This document shows positions 43,928 through 55,123 of a DNA stretch of 64,000 nucleotides, piece by piece; the stretch's first letter is position 1; each line of letters begins with the position of its first letter. Origin of the DNA: Pseudomonadota bacterium (GTDB taxonomy: Bacteria; Pseudomonadota; Gammaproteobacteria; Burkholderiales; Gallionellaceae); assembly GCA_021848465.1 (NCBI GenBank), contig JAJZUP010000001.1:434001-498000 (forward strand), read 5' to 3'. The notes beneath the pieces were generated by a model. The model saw only the letters and a list, made by a program, of their open reading frames with translations, was not told the DNA's origin and made no database searches. The position numbers were made by a program, and so were the translations under genes.

Positions 43928-46050
43928 AGTACCTGATCATTGCGTGCGGAATTCTGGCAGCGGTGCTGCTGTACCTGCTGTCTAGCGCCAGTGCCAATAC
44001 GGCGCTGTTCTCGCACAACTATTCCAGCTTCCTGGCGTTGACGGGGGTTCTGGCACTGGGACTGAGCGTCCTGGTCGGCTATCAGCTGCTGCAGTTGCGC
44101 ATCAAATTGAAGAACCGGGTGTTCGGGGCAAAGCTGATGCTGCGCCTGACCATATTCTTTTCGCTGATTGCGATCCTGCCGGGCTTGCTGGTTTATTCGG
44201 TGTCGGTGCAGTTCCTGAGCAAGAGTATCGAGTCGTGGTTTGATATCCGAGTGGAAAAAGCGCTGGAAGGGGGCTTGAACCTCGGTCGCAATTCACTGGA
44301 GTCCGGTCTGGACGATCTTGGCAAGAAAGCGCGCTTGTTGACTTTGATCCTGACGGAGCAGTCTCCCGAGCGTTATGGTGCAACGCTTGCGCGTCTGGTA
44401 GACCGCAGCGAGGAGCAGGAAGCTTCAATTTTCAGCGTGGATGGGCGCCGGCTGGTTTCAACGGCGCTCAAGAAAAACGGGGCGAATGCACCGGATGCAC
44501 AGATGTTGCGGGATGCAGTGCAACAGGGGGTGTACAGCCTGGTAGACAGCTTGCCGGACAATCACCTGATCTTGCGGGTGCTGTTGCCACTTCATGTGGT
44601 GTCGAACGCGGGCAAGACTACCTGGGTGTTGCAGTTGGTTCAGCCGGTTCCGCAGCAATTCTCGGACGATGCCGAGACGGTGCAGTCGGTCTATCGCGAC
44701 TACCAGGAATTGACTTTGGCGCGCGTCGGACTCAAACGTCTGTACGGCATTACGCTTACCCTCTCGCTGCTGATTGTGTTGTTGAGTGCGGTATCTGCCG
44801 CATTCTTCCTCAGTGTGCGCCTGAGTTCGCCGCTGGCGGCGCTCGCTGAAAGAACGCGTGCTGTGGCGCAGGGTAATTTTTCGGGGAACTACCCGGTGCA
44901 GAGCCGTGATGAGCTGGGGGCGCTGACCGGCCTGTTCAACCAGATGACCGCGCAATTGGCCGACGCAAAGAAGCTCAGCGAGCAACAGCAAAGCGAGGTG
45001 GAAAATGCAAAGGTTTATCTGGAAAGTATCCTGACGCATTTGTCTTCCGGCGTGGTCGTGCTCGACCAGGACTTCAAATTGCGCTTGGCAAATGCATGTG
45101 CCGAGCAAATCCTGGATTTGCCGTTACGGGAAATGGAGGGGCATTCGCTTTCGGAGATCGCAAATGAGCATAACCTGTTGCGCTCTTTTGCTCATGCGCT
45201 GACCGCGGCTGCCGGGTCTGATGAGGGGGAATGGCAGAAGCAGGTTGAGCGTCTCAGCAGAAACGGCAACCAGGTTCTGCTGTTGCACGGTACGCGCCTG
45301 ACAACGGTGATGGAAAAGGGATATGTCGTCGTATTCGAGGATATTACGCATCTGCTGCAAGCCGAGCGCCAGGCGGCATGGGGCGAAGTTGCGCGTCGCT
45401 TGGCGCACGAGATCAAGAACCCGCTGACCCCGATCCAGCTGTCGGCGGAACGCCTGCAACACAAATTGAGCGGCAAGCTTGAGGAGCAGGATGCAAAATT
45501 GCTGCAGCGCGCCACCCAGACTATCGTCAGCCAGGTGGCAGCATTGAAAAACATGGTGGCGGACTTCGCCGATTATGCGCGGGCTCCGGCACCCAAGCTG
45601 ACCCTGCTGGATATGCATCAGCTTTTGAATGAAGTGATGGGGCTATATGAGGCCAACAGCAGTCCGATTGCCTTGCACCTTGGCGCCAGCCGTACCTTGC
45701 TGAATGGTGACGGCACCCGCTTGCGTCAGGTCGTGCATAACCTGTTGCATAACGCGCATGACGCATTGCAGCAAGCGGAGCGCCCCCAGATTGTCCTGGA
45801 AACCGCGAATAGCGCGAATGAATTTCACCTGATTGTCAGCGATAACGGAACCGGTATTCCGGAGCATGTCCTGTCCAGAATATTCGAGCCTTATATGACG
45901 ACCAAAACCAAGGGGACGGGGCTGGGTTTGCCCATCGTCAAGAAAATTGTTGAAGAGCATGGGGGCGGTATCTCCATCGCGAATCAGCCATCGGGCGGAA
46001 CGCGCGTCATGGTGCGTTTGCCGCTGGCGCTGGAAATGGAGGTGGCATAG
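43924..46050 (+). CDS. NtrY-like membrane sensor histidine kinase
   Basis: A 708-residue sensor kinase. It has N-terminal transmembrane helices (about 3-22, 34-57, 75-100), a periplasmic or extracytosolic region to about 275, another helix (about 280-303), HAMP (about 305-355), PAS (about 370-470), then the HisKA H-box in ARRLAHEIKNPLTPIQLSAERL and ATPase motifs (VVHNLLHNAHDAL, DNGTGIP, GTGLGLPIVKKI). NtrY proteins respond to nitrogen or redox state in several bacteria. The ATG at 43924 overlaps the DUF4390 stop by four bases. The cognate regulator follows immediately. Confidence 0.93.
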   Translation: MKYLIIACGILAAVLLYLLSSASANTALFSHNYSSFLALTGVLALGLSVLVGYQLLQLRIKLKNRVFGAKLMLRLTIFFSLIAILPGLLVYSVSVQFLSKSIESWFDIRVEKALEGGLNLGRNSLESGLDDLGKKARLLTLILTEQSPERYGATLARLVDRSEEQEASIFSVDGRRLVSTALKKNGANAPDAQMLRDAVQQGVYSLVDSLPDNHLILRVLLPLHVVSNAGKTTWVLQLVQPVPQQFSDDAETVQSVYRDYQELTLARVGLKRLYGITLTLSLLIVLLSAVSAAFFLSVRLSSPLAALAERTRAVAQGNFSGNYPVQSRDELGALTGLFNQMTAQLADAKKLSEQQQSEVENAKVYLESILTHLSSGVVVLDQDFKLRLANACAEQILDLPLREMEGHSLSEIANEHNLLRSFAHALTAAAGSDEGEWQKQVERLSRNGNQVLLLHGTRLTTVMEKGYVVVFEDITHLLQAERQAAWGEVARRLAHEIKNPLTPIQLSAERLQHKLSGKLEEQDAKLLQRATQTIVSQVAALKNMVADFADYARAPAPKLTLLDMHQLLNEVMGLYEANSSPIALHLGASRTLLNGDGTRLRQVVHNLLHNAHDALQQAERPQIVLETANSANEFHLIVSDNGTGIPEHVLSRIFEPYMTTKTKGTGLGLPIVKKIVEEHGGGISIANQPSGGTRVMVRLPLALEMEVA

Positions 46051-46676
46051 TGTCGATCAAGGAAATACTGGTAGTTGATGATGAGATCGGGATACGCGAA
46101 CTGCTGTCCGAAATCCTGTTTGACGAAGGGTATCGCGTGCATCTGGCGGAAAATGCTGAACAGGCGCGCTCTTTCCGGCGCGGCAAGGAACCTGACCTGG
46201 TGTTGCTGGATATCTGGATGCCGGATACGGATGGGCTGGCATTGCTGAAAGAATGGACGGCTGAACACTTGTTGACGATGCCGGTGGTCATGATGTCCGG
46301 GCACGGTACAATTGAAACGGCGTTGGAGGCAACCCGCATCGGTGCGGTTGATTTCCTCGAAAAACCAATTGCCCTGCAAAAATTGCTGAAAACCGTCGCG
46401 CGTGCAATGCAGCATGGGATGGCAGCTCCGTCGATACCGGAGCAGAAGGCCAAACCCATGGCAGACGAGGGTTTGGTAACACTGGAATTGCCGCTGGATT
46501 TGCCGTTGCGCGAAGCGCGCGAATATTTCGACAGCGCTTACTTTAACTACCAGTTGCAGAAGGAAAGCGGGAATATTTCGCGCTTGGCCGAGAAAGTCGG
46601 GATTGAGCGCACGCATCTGTACCGGAAGCTGAAGCAACTGGGAATCCGGCCGGTCAAAAAAACCGAAGAGGCCTAG
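46050..46676 (+). CDS. NtrX-like response regulator lacking the AAA+ domain
   Basis: A 208-residue regulator. The receiver domain (1-125) has acidic residues 10-11 (VVDDE), phosphoacceptor Asp54 (LLDIWMP) and Lys105 (FLEKPI). A short linker joins a Fis-type helix-turn-helix (about 165-203, ESGNISRLAEKVGIERTHLYRKLKQLGI). The central sigma-54 AAA+ domain of classical NtrX is absent, so it cannot activate sigma-54 promoters in the usual way. It starts with GTG at 46050, overlapping the kinase stop by one base. Confidence 0.9.
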   Translation: MSIKEILVVDDEIGIRELLSEILFDEGYRVHLAENAEQARSFRRGKEPDLVLLDIWMPDTDGLALLKEWTAEHLLTMPVVMMSGHGTIETALEATRIGAVDFLEKPIALQKLLKTVARAMQHGMAAPSIPEQKAKPMADEGLVTLELPLDLPLREAREYFDSAYFNYQLQKESGNISRLAEKVGIERTHLYRKLKQLGIRPVKKTEEA

Positions 46677-46710
46677 CCGTACTGATTTTTAAACGCTTTT
46701 TATACCCTTG

Positions 46711-46739
46711 TTGCCCTAAACAGGTGGCTACGGCATAAT
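46711..46739 (+). promoter_or_regulatory. Sigma-70 promoter of tkt gene cluster
   Basis: TTGCCC (46711-46716), 17-base spacer, CATAAT (46734-46739), predicted transcription from about 46746 and a leader of about 58 bases. A 12-base palindrome TTTTGCGCAAAA (46751-46762) lies just downstream of the predicted start. Confidence 0.6.
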
Positions 46740-46803
46740 TGCCGCTCTTTTTTTGCGCAAAATAACTTAAATTTGATAACAGGTGTTCTCTAGGAGACTG
46801 TAA

Positions 46804-48822
46804 ATGGCTGTGGCACGAAATGTAAAACCCCCTAAATTTAATGACGTGACTGGCGCAATCCGCGCGCTGGCAATGGATGCGGTGCAGAAGGCCAATTCCG
46901 GTCACCCGGGTGCGCCAATGGGGATGGCAGAGATTGCTGAAGTGCTGTGGAATCATCATTTGCGCCACAACCCGGCCAACCCGAAGTGGTTCGATCGTGA
47001 CCGCTTTGTGCAGTCCAACGGCCATGGCTCCATGCTGATTTATGCATTGCTGCACCTGACAGGCTACGACCTGCCAATGGACGAGCTGAAGCGCTTCCGC
47101 CAGATGCACTCCAAGACTCCGGGGCACCCCGAATACGGCTATACCGTTGGCGTGGAAACGACCACCGGCCCGTTGGGGCAGGGGATTACCAATGCCGTGG
47201 GTATGGCGATGGCAGAAAAGCTGCTGGCCAACGAATTCAATCGTCCTGGTCATGAAATCGTCGATCACCGCACTTGGGTGTTCTTGGGCGACGGTTGCAT
47301 GATGGAAGGTATCTCGCACGAAGCGTGTGCGCTGGCCGGCACTTGGGGGCTGGGCAAACTGACTGCTTTCTGGGACGACAACAACATTTCCATCGATGGT
47401 CACATCGACGGTTGGTATACCGACGACACGGCCAAGCGTTTCGAAGCTTATGGCTGGCATGTGGTGCGCGATGTCGAAGGTCACGATCCCGCAGCGATTA
47501 ATGCCGCGATCGAAGAGGCTAAGCGCGTTACCGACAAGCCGTCGCTGATCTGCTGCAAGACCATCATCGGTGCTGGTTCCCCGAACAAGGAAGGCACTCA
47601 CGATGTGCACGGCGCTGCGTTGGGTGATGCGGAAATTGCCGCAACCCGCGCACACATCGGCTGGAACTACCCACCGTTCGAAATTCCTAAGCATGTATAC
47701 GAAGCCTGGGATGCGCGCACCAAGGGTGAAGGGCTGGAGAAACTGTGGAATAACAAGTTCGCCGAGTACACGAAAGCCTATCCGGAACTGGCTTCCGAAT
47801 TCGAGCGCCGCATGAAGGGCGATCTGCCGGAAAACTGGAATGCGCATCTTGCGGCAGCCATTGCCCAAGTAAACGAAAAGGGCGAGACCATTGCAACCCG
47901 CAAGGCTTCGCAAAATGCGATCAACGCATTGCAGCCTGCGCTGCCGGAATTCCTCGGCGGTTCCGCCGACCTGACCGGTTCCAACCTGACCAACTGGTCT
48001 GGCGCGAAGCATGTTTCCGGCACCAAGCCGGGAAATTACATCAGCTACGGTGTGCGCGAGTTCGGTATGTCCCACATCATGAACGGCATGTCCCTGCATG
48101 GCGGCTTGCTGCCGTTCGGCGGCACCTTCCTGATGTTCTCGGAATATGCGCGCAATGCGCTGCGTATGTCTGCCTTGATGAAGCAGCGCGTGATTTATGT
48201 GTTCACGCATGACTCCATCGGTCTGGGCGAAGACGGTCCGACTCACCAGCCAGTCGAGCAGACCACCACCTTGCGCTATATCCCGAATATGGATACATGG
48301 CGCCCATGCGACACCGTGGAATCCATGGTGTCCTGGGGTTGTGCAGTTGAACGCAAAACCGGCCCTTCCTCGCTGATTTTCAGTCGCCAGAACCTGCAGT
48401 TCCAGAAGCGCGACGCCAAGCAAATCGAAGCGATCCGCAAGGGTGGTTATGTGCTGTCCGAAGCCGCGGGCGGCAAGCCGCAGGCGATCATCATTGCGAC
48501 TGGCTCCGAAGTTGATCTGGCAATGAAGGCTCAGGCGGCGCTGGCCGGCGAAGGCATCAACGTGCGCGTAGTGTCGATGCCGTCGACCAATGTGTTTGAT
48601 CGCCAGGATCAGGCGTACAAGGACAGTGTGCTGCCAAAAGGCGTCAAGCGCGTGGCAGTTGAGGCGGGCGTTACCGGCTTCTGGCACAAGTATGTCGGCC
48701 TGGAAGGCGCAGTCATCGGCATGGATTGCTTCGGCGAGTCCGCACCAGCCGGCGAACTGTTCAAGCACTTTGGTTTCACTGTCGAGAATGTTGTCGGCAC
48801 AGTGAAAAAGGTAATCGGATAA
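46804..48822 (+). CDS. tkt: Transketolase
   Basis: A 672-residue thiamine-diphosphate enzyme transferring two-carbon units in the pentose phosphate and Calvin cycles. The TPP motif [38 protein letters not shown] and the transketolase signature around GHSGPMG-like [14 protein letters not shown] are present, with full family length. Ribosome site TAGGAGA precedes the ATG at 46804. It begins the tkt-gap-pgk-pyk-fba run, an arrangement found in Calvin-cycle and glycolytic clusters of autotrophic betaproteobacteria. Confidence 0.96.
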   Translation: MAVARNVKPPKFNDVTGAIRALAMDAVQKANSGHPGAPMGMAEIAEVLWNHHLRHNPANPKWFDRDRFVQSNGHGSMLIYALLHLTGYDLPMDELKRFRQMHSKTPGHPEYGYTVGVETTTGPLGQGITNAVGMAMAEKLLANEFNRPGHEIVDHRTWVFLGDGCMMEGISHEACALAGTWGLGKLTAFWDDNNISIDGHIDGWYTDDTAKRFEAYGWHVVRDVEGHDPAAINAAIEEAKRVTDKPSLICCKTIIGAGSPNKEGTHDVHGAALGDAEIAATRAHIGWNYPPFEIPKHVYEAWDARTKGEGLEKLWNNKFAEYTKAYPELASEFERRMKGDLPENWNAHLAAAIAQVNEKGETIATRKASQNAINALQPALPEFLGGSADLTGSNLTNWSGAKHVSGTKPGNYISYGVREFGMSHIMNGMSLHGGLLPFGGTFLMFSEYARNALRMSALMKQRVIYVFTHDSIGLGEDGPTHQPVEQTTTLRYIPNMDTWRPCDTVESMVSWGCAVERKTGPSSLIFSRQNLQFQKRDAKQIEAIRKGGYVLSEAAGGKPQAIIIATGSEVDLAMKAQAALAGEGINVRVVSMPSTNVFDRQDQAYKDSVLPKGVKRVAVEAGVTGFWHKYVGLEGAVIGMDCFGESAPAGELFKHFGFTVENVVGTVKKVIG

Positions 48823-48843
48823 AGACAAAACCCAGATGCACGT

Positions 48844-48867
48844 ATGCGCCGCCGCAAGGAGGCGCAT
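48844..48867 (+). other. Hairpin in the tkt-gap spacer
   Basis: A stem of seven base pairs (ATGCGCC 48844-48850, GGCGCAT 48861-48867) with a ten-base loop lies between tkt and gap. There is no adjoining T-run, so it is more likely an RNA processing or stability element than a terminator. Confidence 0.5.
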
Positions 48868-48918
48868 GCAGACAAGACATAGGGTGCACAGATTTTTTTA
48901 TTAGCTATCGGGAGATAA

Positions 48919-49923
<1,005 letters not shown>

Positions 49924-49932
49924 TCCTGCAAC

Positions 49933-49955
49933 AAGGGCTGGCTGCGCCAGCCCTT
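49933..49955 (+). terminator. Weak hairpin between gap and pgk
   Basis: Ten-base arms (49933-49942 and 49946-49955, AAGGGCTGGC) with a three-base loop; only TTTCTGTCTG follows, so it may reduce rather than end transcription. Confidence 0.5.
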
Positions 49956-49978
49956 TCTGTCTGTAAAAAGGAAAAATT

Positions 49979-51160
49979 ATGTCTGTTATCAAAATGACCG
50001 ATCTGGCGCTGAAAGGTAAGCGCGTCCTGATTCGCTCCGATCTCAATGTGCCAGTGAAAGACGGCAAGGTTACTTCTGACGCTCGCATTACAGCTTCCAT
50101 GGCAACAATCAATGCCGCCCTGAAGGCTGGCGCTCGCGTGATGGTGACTTCCCATCTGGGACGTCCAGAGGAAGGCGTTTACTCCGAAGAGAACTCCCTG
50201 AAGCCAGTTGCCGACGATATTTCCAAAAAGCTGGGCAAGCCCGTACGCCTGATCAAGGACTGGGTGGATGGCGGCTTTGATGTTGCCGAGGGCGAACTGG
50301 TTCTGCTCGAGAACTGCCGTTTCAACAAGGGCGAGAAAAAGAACGTCGACGAAACAGCCAAGAAATATGCGGCACTGTGCGATGTGTTCGTGATGGACGC
50401 GTTTGGTACTGCGCACCGTGCTGAAGCTTCCACGCACGGGGTCGCAAAATACGCGCCCGTCGCTGCAGCCGGCATTTTGCTGACTGAAGAACTGGACGCT
50501 CTGGGCAAGGCATTGGCCAACCCGGCACGCCCGATGGTCGCCATCGTAGGCGGCTCTAAGGTATCCACCAAGCTGACCGTGCTGGAATCGCTGTCTGAAA
50601 AATGTGACCAGCTGGTGGTCGGTGGCGGCATTGCGAACACCTTCATCAAGGCGGCCGGCGGTAATGTCGGCAAGTCCCTGTGCGAAGACGATCTGGTGCC
50701 AACCGCCAAGGGCCTGATGGACAAAATGTCCAAGCGTGGCGCGACGATTCCTGTCGCAGTGGATGTGGTGTGCGGCAAGAAGTTCGATGCCAATGAACCG
50801 GCTGTACTGAAAAACGTGGGCGCAGTTGCTGACGACGACATGATTTTCGACATTGGTCCAAAGAGCACGCAAGACCTGGTGGATGTCATCATGAAGGCGG
50901 GAACAGTGGTATGGAATGGTCCGGTTGGCGTGTTTGAGTTCGACCAGTTCGGTGAAGGAACCAAGGCCATCGCCAAGGCGATTGCCGAAACCAAGGCGTT
51001 TACGCTGGCAGGTGGCGGTGACACGATTGCTGCGATCCAGAAGTACGACATTTACGACAAGGTGTCATACATCTCGACCGCGGGCGGCGCATTCCTTGAG
51101 TACCTGGAAGGCAAGACATTGCCGGCAGTGGAAATCCTGGAGCAGCGTGCTGCTAAATAA
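49979..51160 (+). CDS. pgk: Phosphoglycerate kinase
   Basis: A 393-residue kinase with the N-terminal [23 protein letters not shown] and [10 protein letters not shown] motifs, [14 protein letters not shown], and the C-terminal nucleotide-binding GGGDTIAAI. It interconverts 1,3-bisphosphoglycerate and 3-phosphoglycerate. Ribosome site AAAAAGGAAAA precedes the ATG. It is followed 16 bases later by pyk. Confidence 0.97.
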   Translation: MSVIKMTDLALKGKRVLIRSDLNVPVKDGKVTSDARITASMATINAALKAGARVMVTSHLGRPEEGVYSEENSLKPVADDISKKLGKPVRLIKDWVDGGFDVAEGELVLLENCRFNKGEKKNVDETAKKYAALCDVFVMDAFGTAHRAEASTHGVAKYAPVAAAGILLTEELDALGKALANPARPMVAIVGGSKVSTKLTVLESLSEKCDQLVVGGGIANTFIKAAGGNVGKSLCEDDLVPTAKGLMDKMSKRGATIPVAVDVVCGKKFDANEPAVLKNVGAVADDDMIFDIGPKSTQDLVDVIMKAGTVVWNGPVGVFEFDQFGEGTKAIAKAIAETKAFTLAGGGDTIAAIQKYDIYDKVSYISTAGGAFLEYLEGKTLPAVEILEQRAAK

Positions 51161-51176
51161 CCACCATTAGGAATAT

Positions 51177-52616
51177 ATGCTGCGTAGAACAAAAATAGTA
51201 GCAACACTGGGACCCGCTACCAACGATAAGCAGTCTCTCGAAGCAATCATCCGGGCCGGCGTCGATGTCGTGCGCATGAATTTTTCGCACGGCACCGCGC
51301 AGGATCATATGAAGCGTGCCGAAATTGTGCGGGCGGCGGCGGCGGCGGCGGGCCGTACGGTCGGCATCCTGGCCGATTTGCAAGGTCCCAAGATTCGCGT
51401 GCGCAAATTCCAGAATGACAAGATCATGCTGGAGCCGGGGGATAGTTTCATCCTTGACGCGGCTTGGACCGATCTGGGCAACCAGGAGCGCGTCGGCTTG
51501 GACTACAAGGAGCTGCCGAATGATGTGGTTGCGGGCGACATCCTGTTGCTGAATGACGGCATGCTGGAATTCACCGTGATTCAGGTCAAGGGCTCAGAGG
51601 TCCACTGCAAGGTAGTGCGCGGCGGCATCCTGTCGAATAACAAGGGTATCAACCGCAAGGGCGGCGGCCTGACTGCGCCCGCTCTGACCGACAAGGACAA
51701 GGAAGATATCAAGACTGCGGCCATGATCGGTGCTGACTACCTGGCAGTGTCGTTCCCGCGCTCGGCGGATGACATGAAGCTGGCGCGCGAGTTGATGCAT
51801 GCGGCCGGCGGCAAGAGCCTGCTGATGGCGAAGATTGAGCGTGCTGAAGCTATCCCGGTGCTAGCCTCGATCATTGAAGCGTCCGATGCCATCATGGTGG
51901 CGCGTGGTGACCTGGCAGTAGAAGTCGGCGACGCAGCCGTTCCCGGTTTGCAGAAGAAAATGATCAAGCTGGCGCGCGCGCACAACAAGCTGGTGGTGAC
52001 AGCGACCCAGATGATGGAATCGATGATCACCAATCCGATCCCGACGCGCGCTGAAGTATCCGACGTGGCCAATGCCGTGCTGGATGGTACCGATGCCGTG
52101 ATGCTGTCGGCAGAAACTGCAGTCGGCGATTACCCGGTGGAAACCGTCGAGTCGATGGCACGCATCTGCAAAAAAGCGGAAAGCGAACTGGAAAGCTCCG
52201 CGGCAGAGCATCGCCTGGAGCAGAACAAGTTCACCCGCATCGACCAGTCGATCGCCATGTCGGCCCTGTTTGCCGCATCGCACTTCAAGGTCAAGGCCAT
52301 CGTTGCGTTGACCCAGTCGGGTTCAACCGCCTTGTGGATGTCCCGCGTCAACGCAGGTGCGCCGATTTTTGCATTGACACCGGTCAAGGAAACCCTGAGC
52401 AAGGTGACCCTGTTCAGCGGCGTACATCCGCTGTCGTTCCTGCCAACCTCCGGAGACCCGTCTGCCACGCTGATCGAAGCTGAAAATGCTTTGCTGGCGC
52501 AGGGTATGGTCAACGAAGGGGACCTGATCGTGATGACGATTGGCGAATCCGTGGGCAAGAGCGGGCACACCAATACGATGAAGATCGTCCGTGTCGGCGA
52601 TCACCGCAAACATTGA
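51177..52616 (+). CDS. pyk: Pyruvate kinase
   Basis: A 479-residue pyruvate kinase. MNFSHGTAQDH, ADLQGPKIRVRKF, MAKIERAEAIPVLASIIEASDAIMVARGDLAVEVG and ATQMMESMITNPIPTRAEVSDVANAVLDGTDAVMLSAETA are the diagnostic segments, including the catalytic Lys in the KIERAEA region. It starts with ATG at 51177, sixteen bases after pgk. In an autotroph its role is the glycolytic exit to pyruvate. Confidence 0.97.
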   Translation: MLRRTKIVATLGPATNDKQSLEAIIRAGVDVVRMNFSHGTAQDHMKRAEIVRAAAAAAGRTVGILADLQGPKIRVRKFQNDKIMLEPGDSFILDAAWTDLGNQERVGLDYKELPNDVVAGDILLLNDGMLEFTVIQVKGSEVHCKVVRGGILSNNKGINRKGGGLTAPALTDKDKEDIKTAAMIGADYLAVSFPRSADDMKLARELMHAAGGKSLLMAKIERAEAIPVLASIIEASDAIMVARGDLAVEVGDAAVPGLQKKMIKLARAHNKLVVTATQMMESMITNPIPTRAEVSDVANAVLDGTDAVMLSAETAVGDYPVETVESMARICKKAESELESSAAEHRLEQNKFTRIDQSIAMSALFAASHFKVKAIVALTQSGSTALWMSRVNAGAPIFALTPVKETLSKVTLFSGVHPLSFLPTSGDPSATLIEAENALLAQGMVNEGDLIVMTIGESVGKSGHTNTMKIVRVGDHRKH

Positions 52617-52658
52617 AGGTTTCATCAAGCAATTTGATTAATCAGTAAGGAGAAAAAA

Positions 52659-53723
52659 ATGGCACTCGTTTCATTGCGTCAACTTCTTGACCATGCCGCC
52701 GAGCACAGCTACGGCTTGCCCGCGTTCAACGTCAACAACCTGGAGCAGGTCAAGGCCATCATGGAAGCGGCTGATGAATGCAACAGCCCGGTGATCATGC
52801 AGGGTTCCGCTGGCGCCCGCAAATATGCTGGCGAAGCATTCCTGCGCCACCTGATCGAAGCTGCCGTGGAAGCTTACCCACATATTCCAGTGGTCATGCA
52901 CCAGGACCACGGCGCATCTCCGGCAATTTGCATCCAGGCGATCAAGTCGGGTTTCTCCTCCGTGATGATGGATGGCTCGCTGCTGGAAGATGCCAAGACT
53001 CCGTCAACCTTCGAATACAACGTGAACACCACCCGCAAGGTGGTTGACATGTCGCATGCCGTTGGCGTTTCCGTTGAGGGCGAATTGGGCTGCCTGGGTT
53101 CGCTGGAAAGCGGCCAAGGTGAAGCTGAAGACGGTCACGGTGCAGAAGGCGTGCTGAGCCACGACCAATTGCTGACCGATCCGAACGAAGCTGCTGAATT
53201 CGTGAAGCTGACCCAGGTTGACGCACTGGCGATCGCCATCGGTACCTCGCACGGCGCATACAAGTTCACCAAGCCGCCCACAGGTGCAGTGTTGCGTATC
53301 GACCGCATCAAGGAAATTCATGCGCGCATTCCCGGTACCCACCTGGTGATGCACGGTTCTTCGTCGGTGCCGCAAGAGTGGCTGGAAGTCATCAACAAGT
53401 TCGGCGGCAACATGGGTGAGACCTATGGCGTGCCGGTTGAAGAAATCGTTGAAGGCATCAAGCACGGTGTGCGCAAGGTGAACATTGACACCGACTTGCG
53501 TATGGCTTCCACCGGTTCCATCCGCAAGCACCTGTTTGAAGACACCAAGAACTTCGACCCGCGCAAATTCCTGGCTGCCTCAACCAAGGCAATGAAGGAA
53601 ATCTGCAAGGCACGCTACGAAGCATTTGGTTGCGCAGGCCAGGCCAGCAAGATCAAGCCCCTCTCTCTCGACGCAATGGCAACCCGCTATGCCAAGGGTG
53701 AGTTGAAAGCAGTGATCAAGTAA
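52659..53723 (+). CDS. fba: Fructose-bisphosphate aldolase class II
   Basis: A 354-residue zinc aldolase of the CbbA type. [29 protein letters not shown] carries a zinc His, [14 protein letters not shown] is the class II pattern, and [19 protein letters not shown] and [23 protein letters not shown] follow. Ribosome site AAGGAGAAA precedes the ATG. It is the last gene of the cluster, ended by a strong bidirectional terminator shared with the convergent regulator gene. Confidence 0.97.
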   Translation: MALVSLRQLLDHAAEHSYGLPAFNVNNLEQVKAIMEAADECNSPVIMQGSAGARKYAGEAFLRHLIEAAVEAYPHIPVVMHQDHGASPAICIQAIKSGFSSVMMDGSLLEDAKTPSTFEYNVNTTRKVVDMSHAVGVSVEGELGCLGSLESGQGEAEDGHGAEGVLSHDQLLTDPNEAAEFVKLTQVDALAIAIGTSHGAYKFTKPPTGAVLRIDRIKEIHARIPGTHLVMHGSSSVPQEWLEVINKFGGNMGETYGVPVEEIVEGIKHGVRKVNIDTDLRMASTGSIRKHLFEDTKNFDPRKFLAASTKAMKEICKARYEAFGCAGQASKIKPLSLDAMATRYAKGELKAVIK

Positions 53724-53743
53724 GCAGTGCAGGAATGCATGTG

Positions 53744-53768
53744 AAAAGGCGGCCATCGGCCGCCTTTT
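53744..53768. terminator. Bidirectional terminator after fba
   Basis: Perfect 11-base arms AAAAGGCGGCC (53744-53754) and its complement (53758-53768) with an ATC loop and a short T-run; it separates the convergent fba and regulator genes, whose stop is at 53769. Confidence 0.88.
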
Positions 53769-55103
53769 CTATTGGGTGTTCAATTCGGCGTGTGCGTGCT
53801 CGAGTTTGCGGAACAAGGTGCGCTCACTGATGCCCAGGCGCTGGGCGAGCTCTTTGCGGCTTAAACCGGAATGCTGCAATTGCCAACGCAGATACTGGCG
53901 CTCAACCTCTTCAAGTGTCATCACTGCATCAGGTGTGGGTGCGGTCGGCTCGCTGATGCCCAATTCAGCGCAAGGATCGGGAAAATGTTCAGGCAGCAGC
54001 ACATTGCCGTCTGCCAGCAGGGTGGCCCGTTCAATCAGGTTGCGCAACTCGCGGATGTTTCCGGGAAACGCGTAGTTGCTTAAGCAAAGCAGGGTGCTCG
54101 GATGGATGATCAACTTCTTGCCCGGAGCAATACGCTTCAGTAATGCTTCCATCAACAAAGGCAAATCTTCCATGCGTTCACGCAGCGCAGGCAGCAAAAT
54201 CGGGAAAGTGCTGATGCGGTAATACAGGTCGCGCCGGAAGCTGCCGTCATTGACCATGCGCTTGAGATCGCGGTGAGTGGCCGCTACCAGGCGGAAATCC
54301 GCGCGCAACGGCTCAATGCCGCCTACGCGCCGAAAGGTGGCGGTTTCCAGCAGACGCAGCAACTTCACTTGAAGCCCGAGCGGGATGTCGCCTACCTCGT
54401 CAAGAAACAAGGTGCCGCCATTGGCGGCCTCAACCAGCCCCTGCTTGCGTTGGGTCGCACCGCTGAAAGCACCTTTTTCGTAACCGAATAATTCGCTTTC
54501 AAACAGGTTTTCCGGCAGGCTGGAACAATCAACCGCGATGAACGGGCCACTAGAACGCTGGCTTGCGTCGTGCACCGCCTGCGCCACCAATTCTTTGCCG
54601 GTACCAGACTCTCCGAGCAGCAAAACATCGGCCTGCGATGGTGCAGCGCGGGAAACTTGCTCGAGCATGCGGTTGAACGTTGGCGAGCGTCCTACCAGAA
54701 CCGCAGCATCAGGTGAAGTGCTGGCGCCTCGCACGGTATGGATCATCTCTACAAAAAACTCGATGTCGCCTGCGAGGTTGTGAATCGGGGTAAGCTCCAC
54801 ATCAACATGCTCATCACCACGGGGGGTGTGATGGATATGCAGGATGCGCTGCGAATGACCGGTATTGAGGCAACTCTTGAGCGGACAGGACTCTCCCTCC
54901 TCATCGCAAGGGCGTTGGTAACGGTGCGAAACTTCATAGCAGCGCCGCCCTGCCAGGGATTGGCTGTGCCCATAACGCTCCATATAGGCCAGGTTTGCGC
55001 CAACAATCACGTAATCCCGGTTGAGCAGAATCCGCGGCTCAGGAAGTGAATCAAGATAGGACAATAATTGCGCAACGATTGCGGTGGTCAAAACAAGCTC
55101 CAT
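53769..55103 (-). CDS. PAS / sigma-54-interacting transcriptional activator, Fis family
   Basis: A 444-residue bacterial enhancer-binding protein. The N-terminal PAS domain (about 15-125) carries four Cys (55, 66, 73, 78; CYEVSHRYQRPC...SCPLKSC), a set seen in redox- or metal-sensing PAS domains. The AAA+ domain (about 130-370) has Walker A GESGTGKE (164-171), GAFSGA (211-216, Ser in place of the usual Thr of GAFTGA) and Walker B LFLDEVGD (232-239). A C-terminal Fis-type helix-turn-helix follows (about 405-444). It is divergent from the cyd operon, which has a near-consensus -24/-12 promoter, so it is probably the activator of cyd. ATG at 55103; no clear promoter seen for itself. Confidence 0.93.
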   Translation of the reverse strand: MELVLTTAIVAQLLSYLDSLPEPRILLNRDYVIVGANLAYMERYGHSQSLAGRRCYEVSHRYQRPCDEEGESCPLKSCLNTGHSQRILHIHHTPRGDEHVDVELTPIHNLAGDIEFFVEMIHTVRGASTSPDAAVLVGRSPTFNRMLEQVSRAAPSQADVLLLGESGTGKELVAQAVHDASQRSSGPFIAVDCSSLPENLFESELFGYEKGAFSGATQRKQGLVEAANGGTLFLDEVGDIPLGLQVKLLRLLETATFRRVGGIEPLRADFRLVAATHRDLKRMVNDGSFRRDLYYRISTFPILLPALRERMEDLPLLMEALLKRIAPGKKLIIHPSTLLCLSNYAFPGNIRELRNLIERATLLADGNVLLPEHFPDPCAELGISEPTAPTPDAVMTLEEVERQYLRWQLQHSGLSRKELAQRLGISERTLFRKLEHAHAELNTQ

Positions 55104-55123
55104 GACAAAAATGACAGTTCGAG

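Noticed and set aside
46654-48867. A 737-codon open frame on the minus strand opposite tkt
   Set aside because: It is antisense to a full-length transketolase, its product resembles no known family, and its composition fits a shadow frame produced by high-GC third positions.
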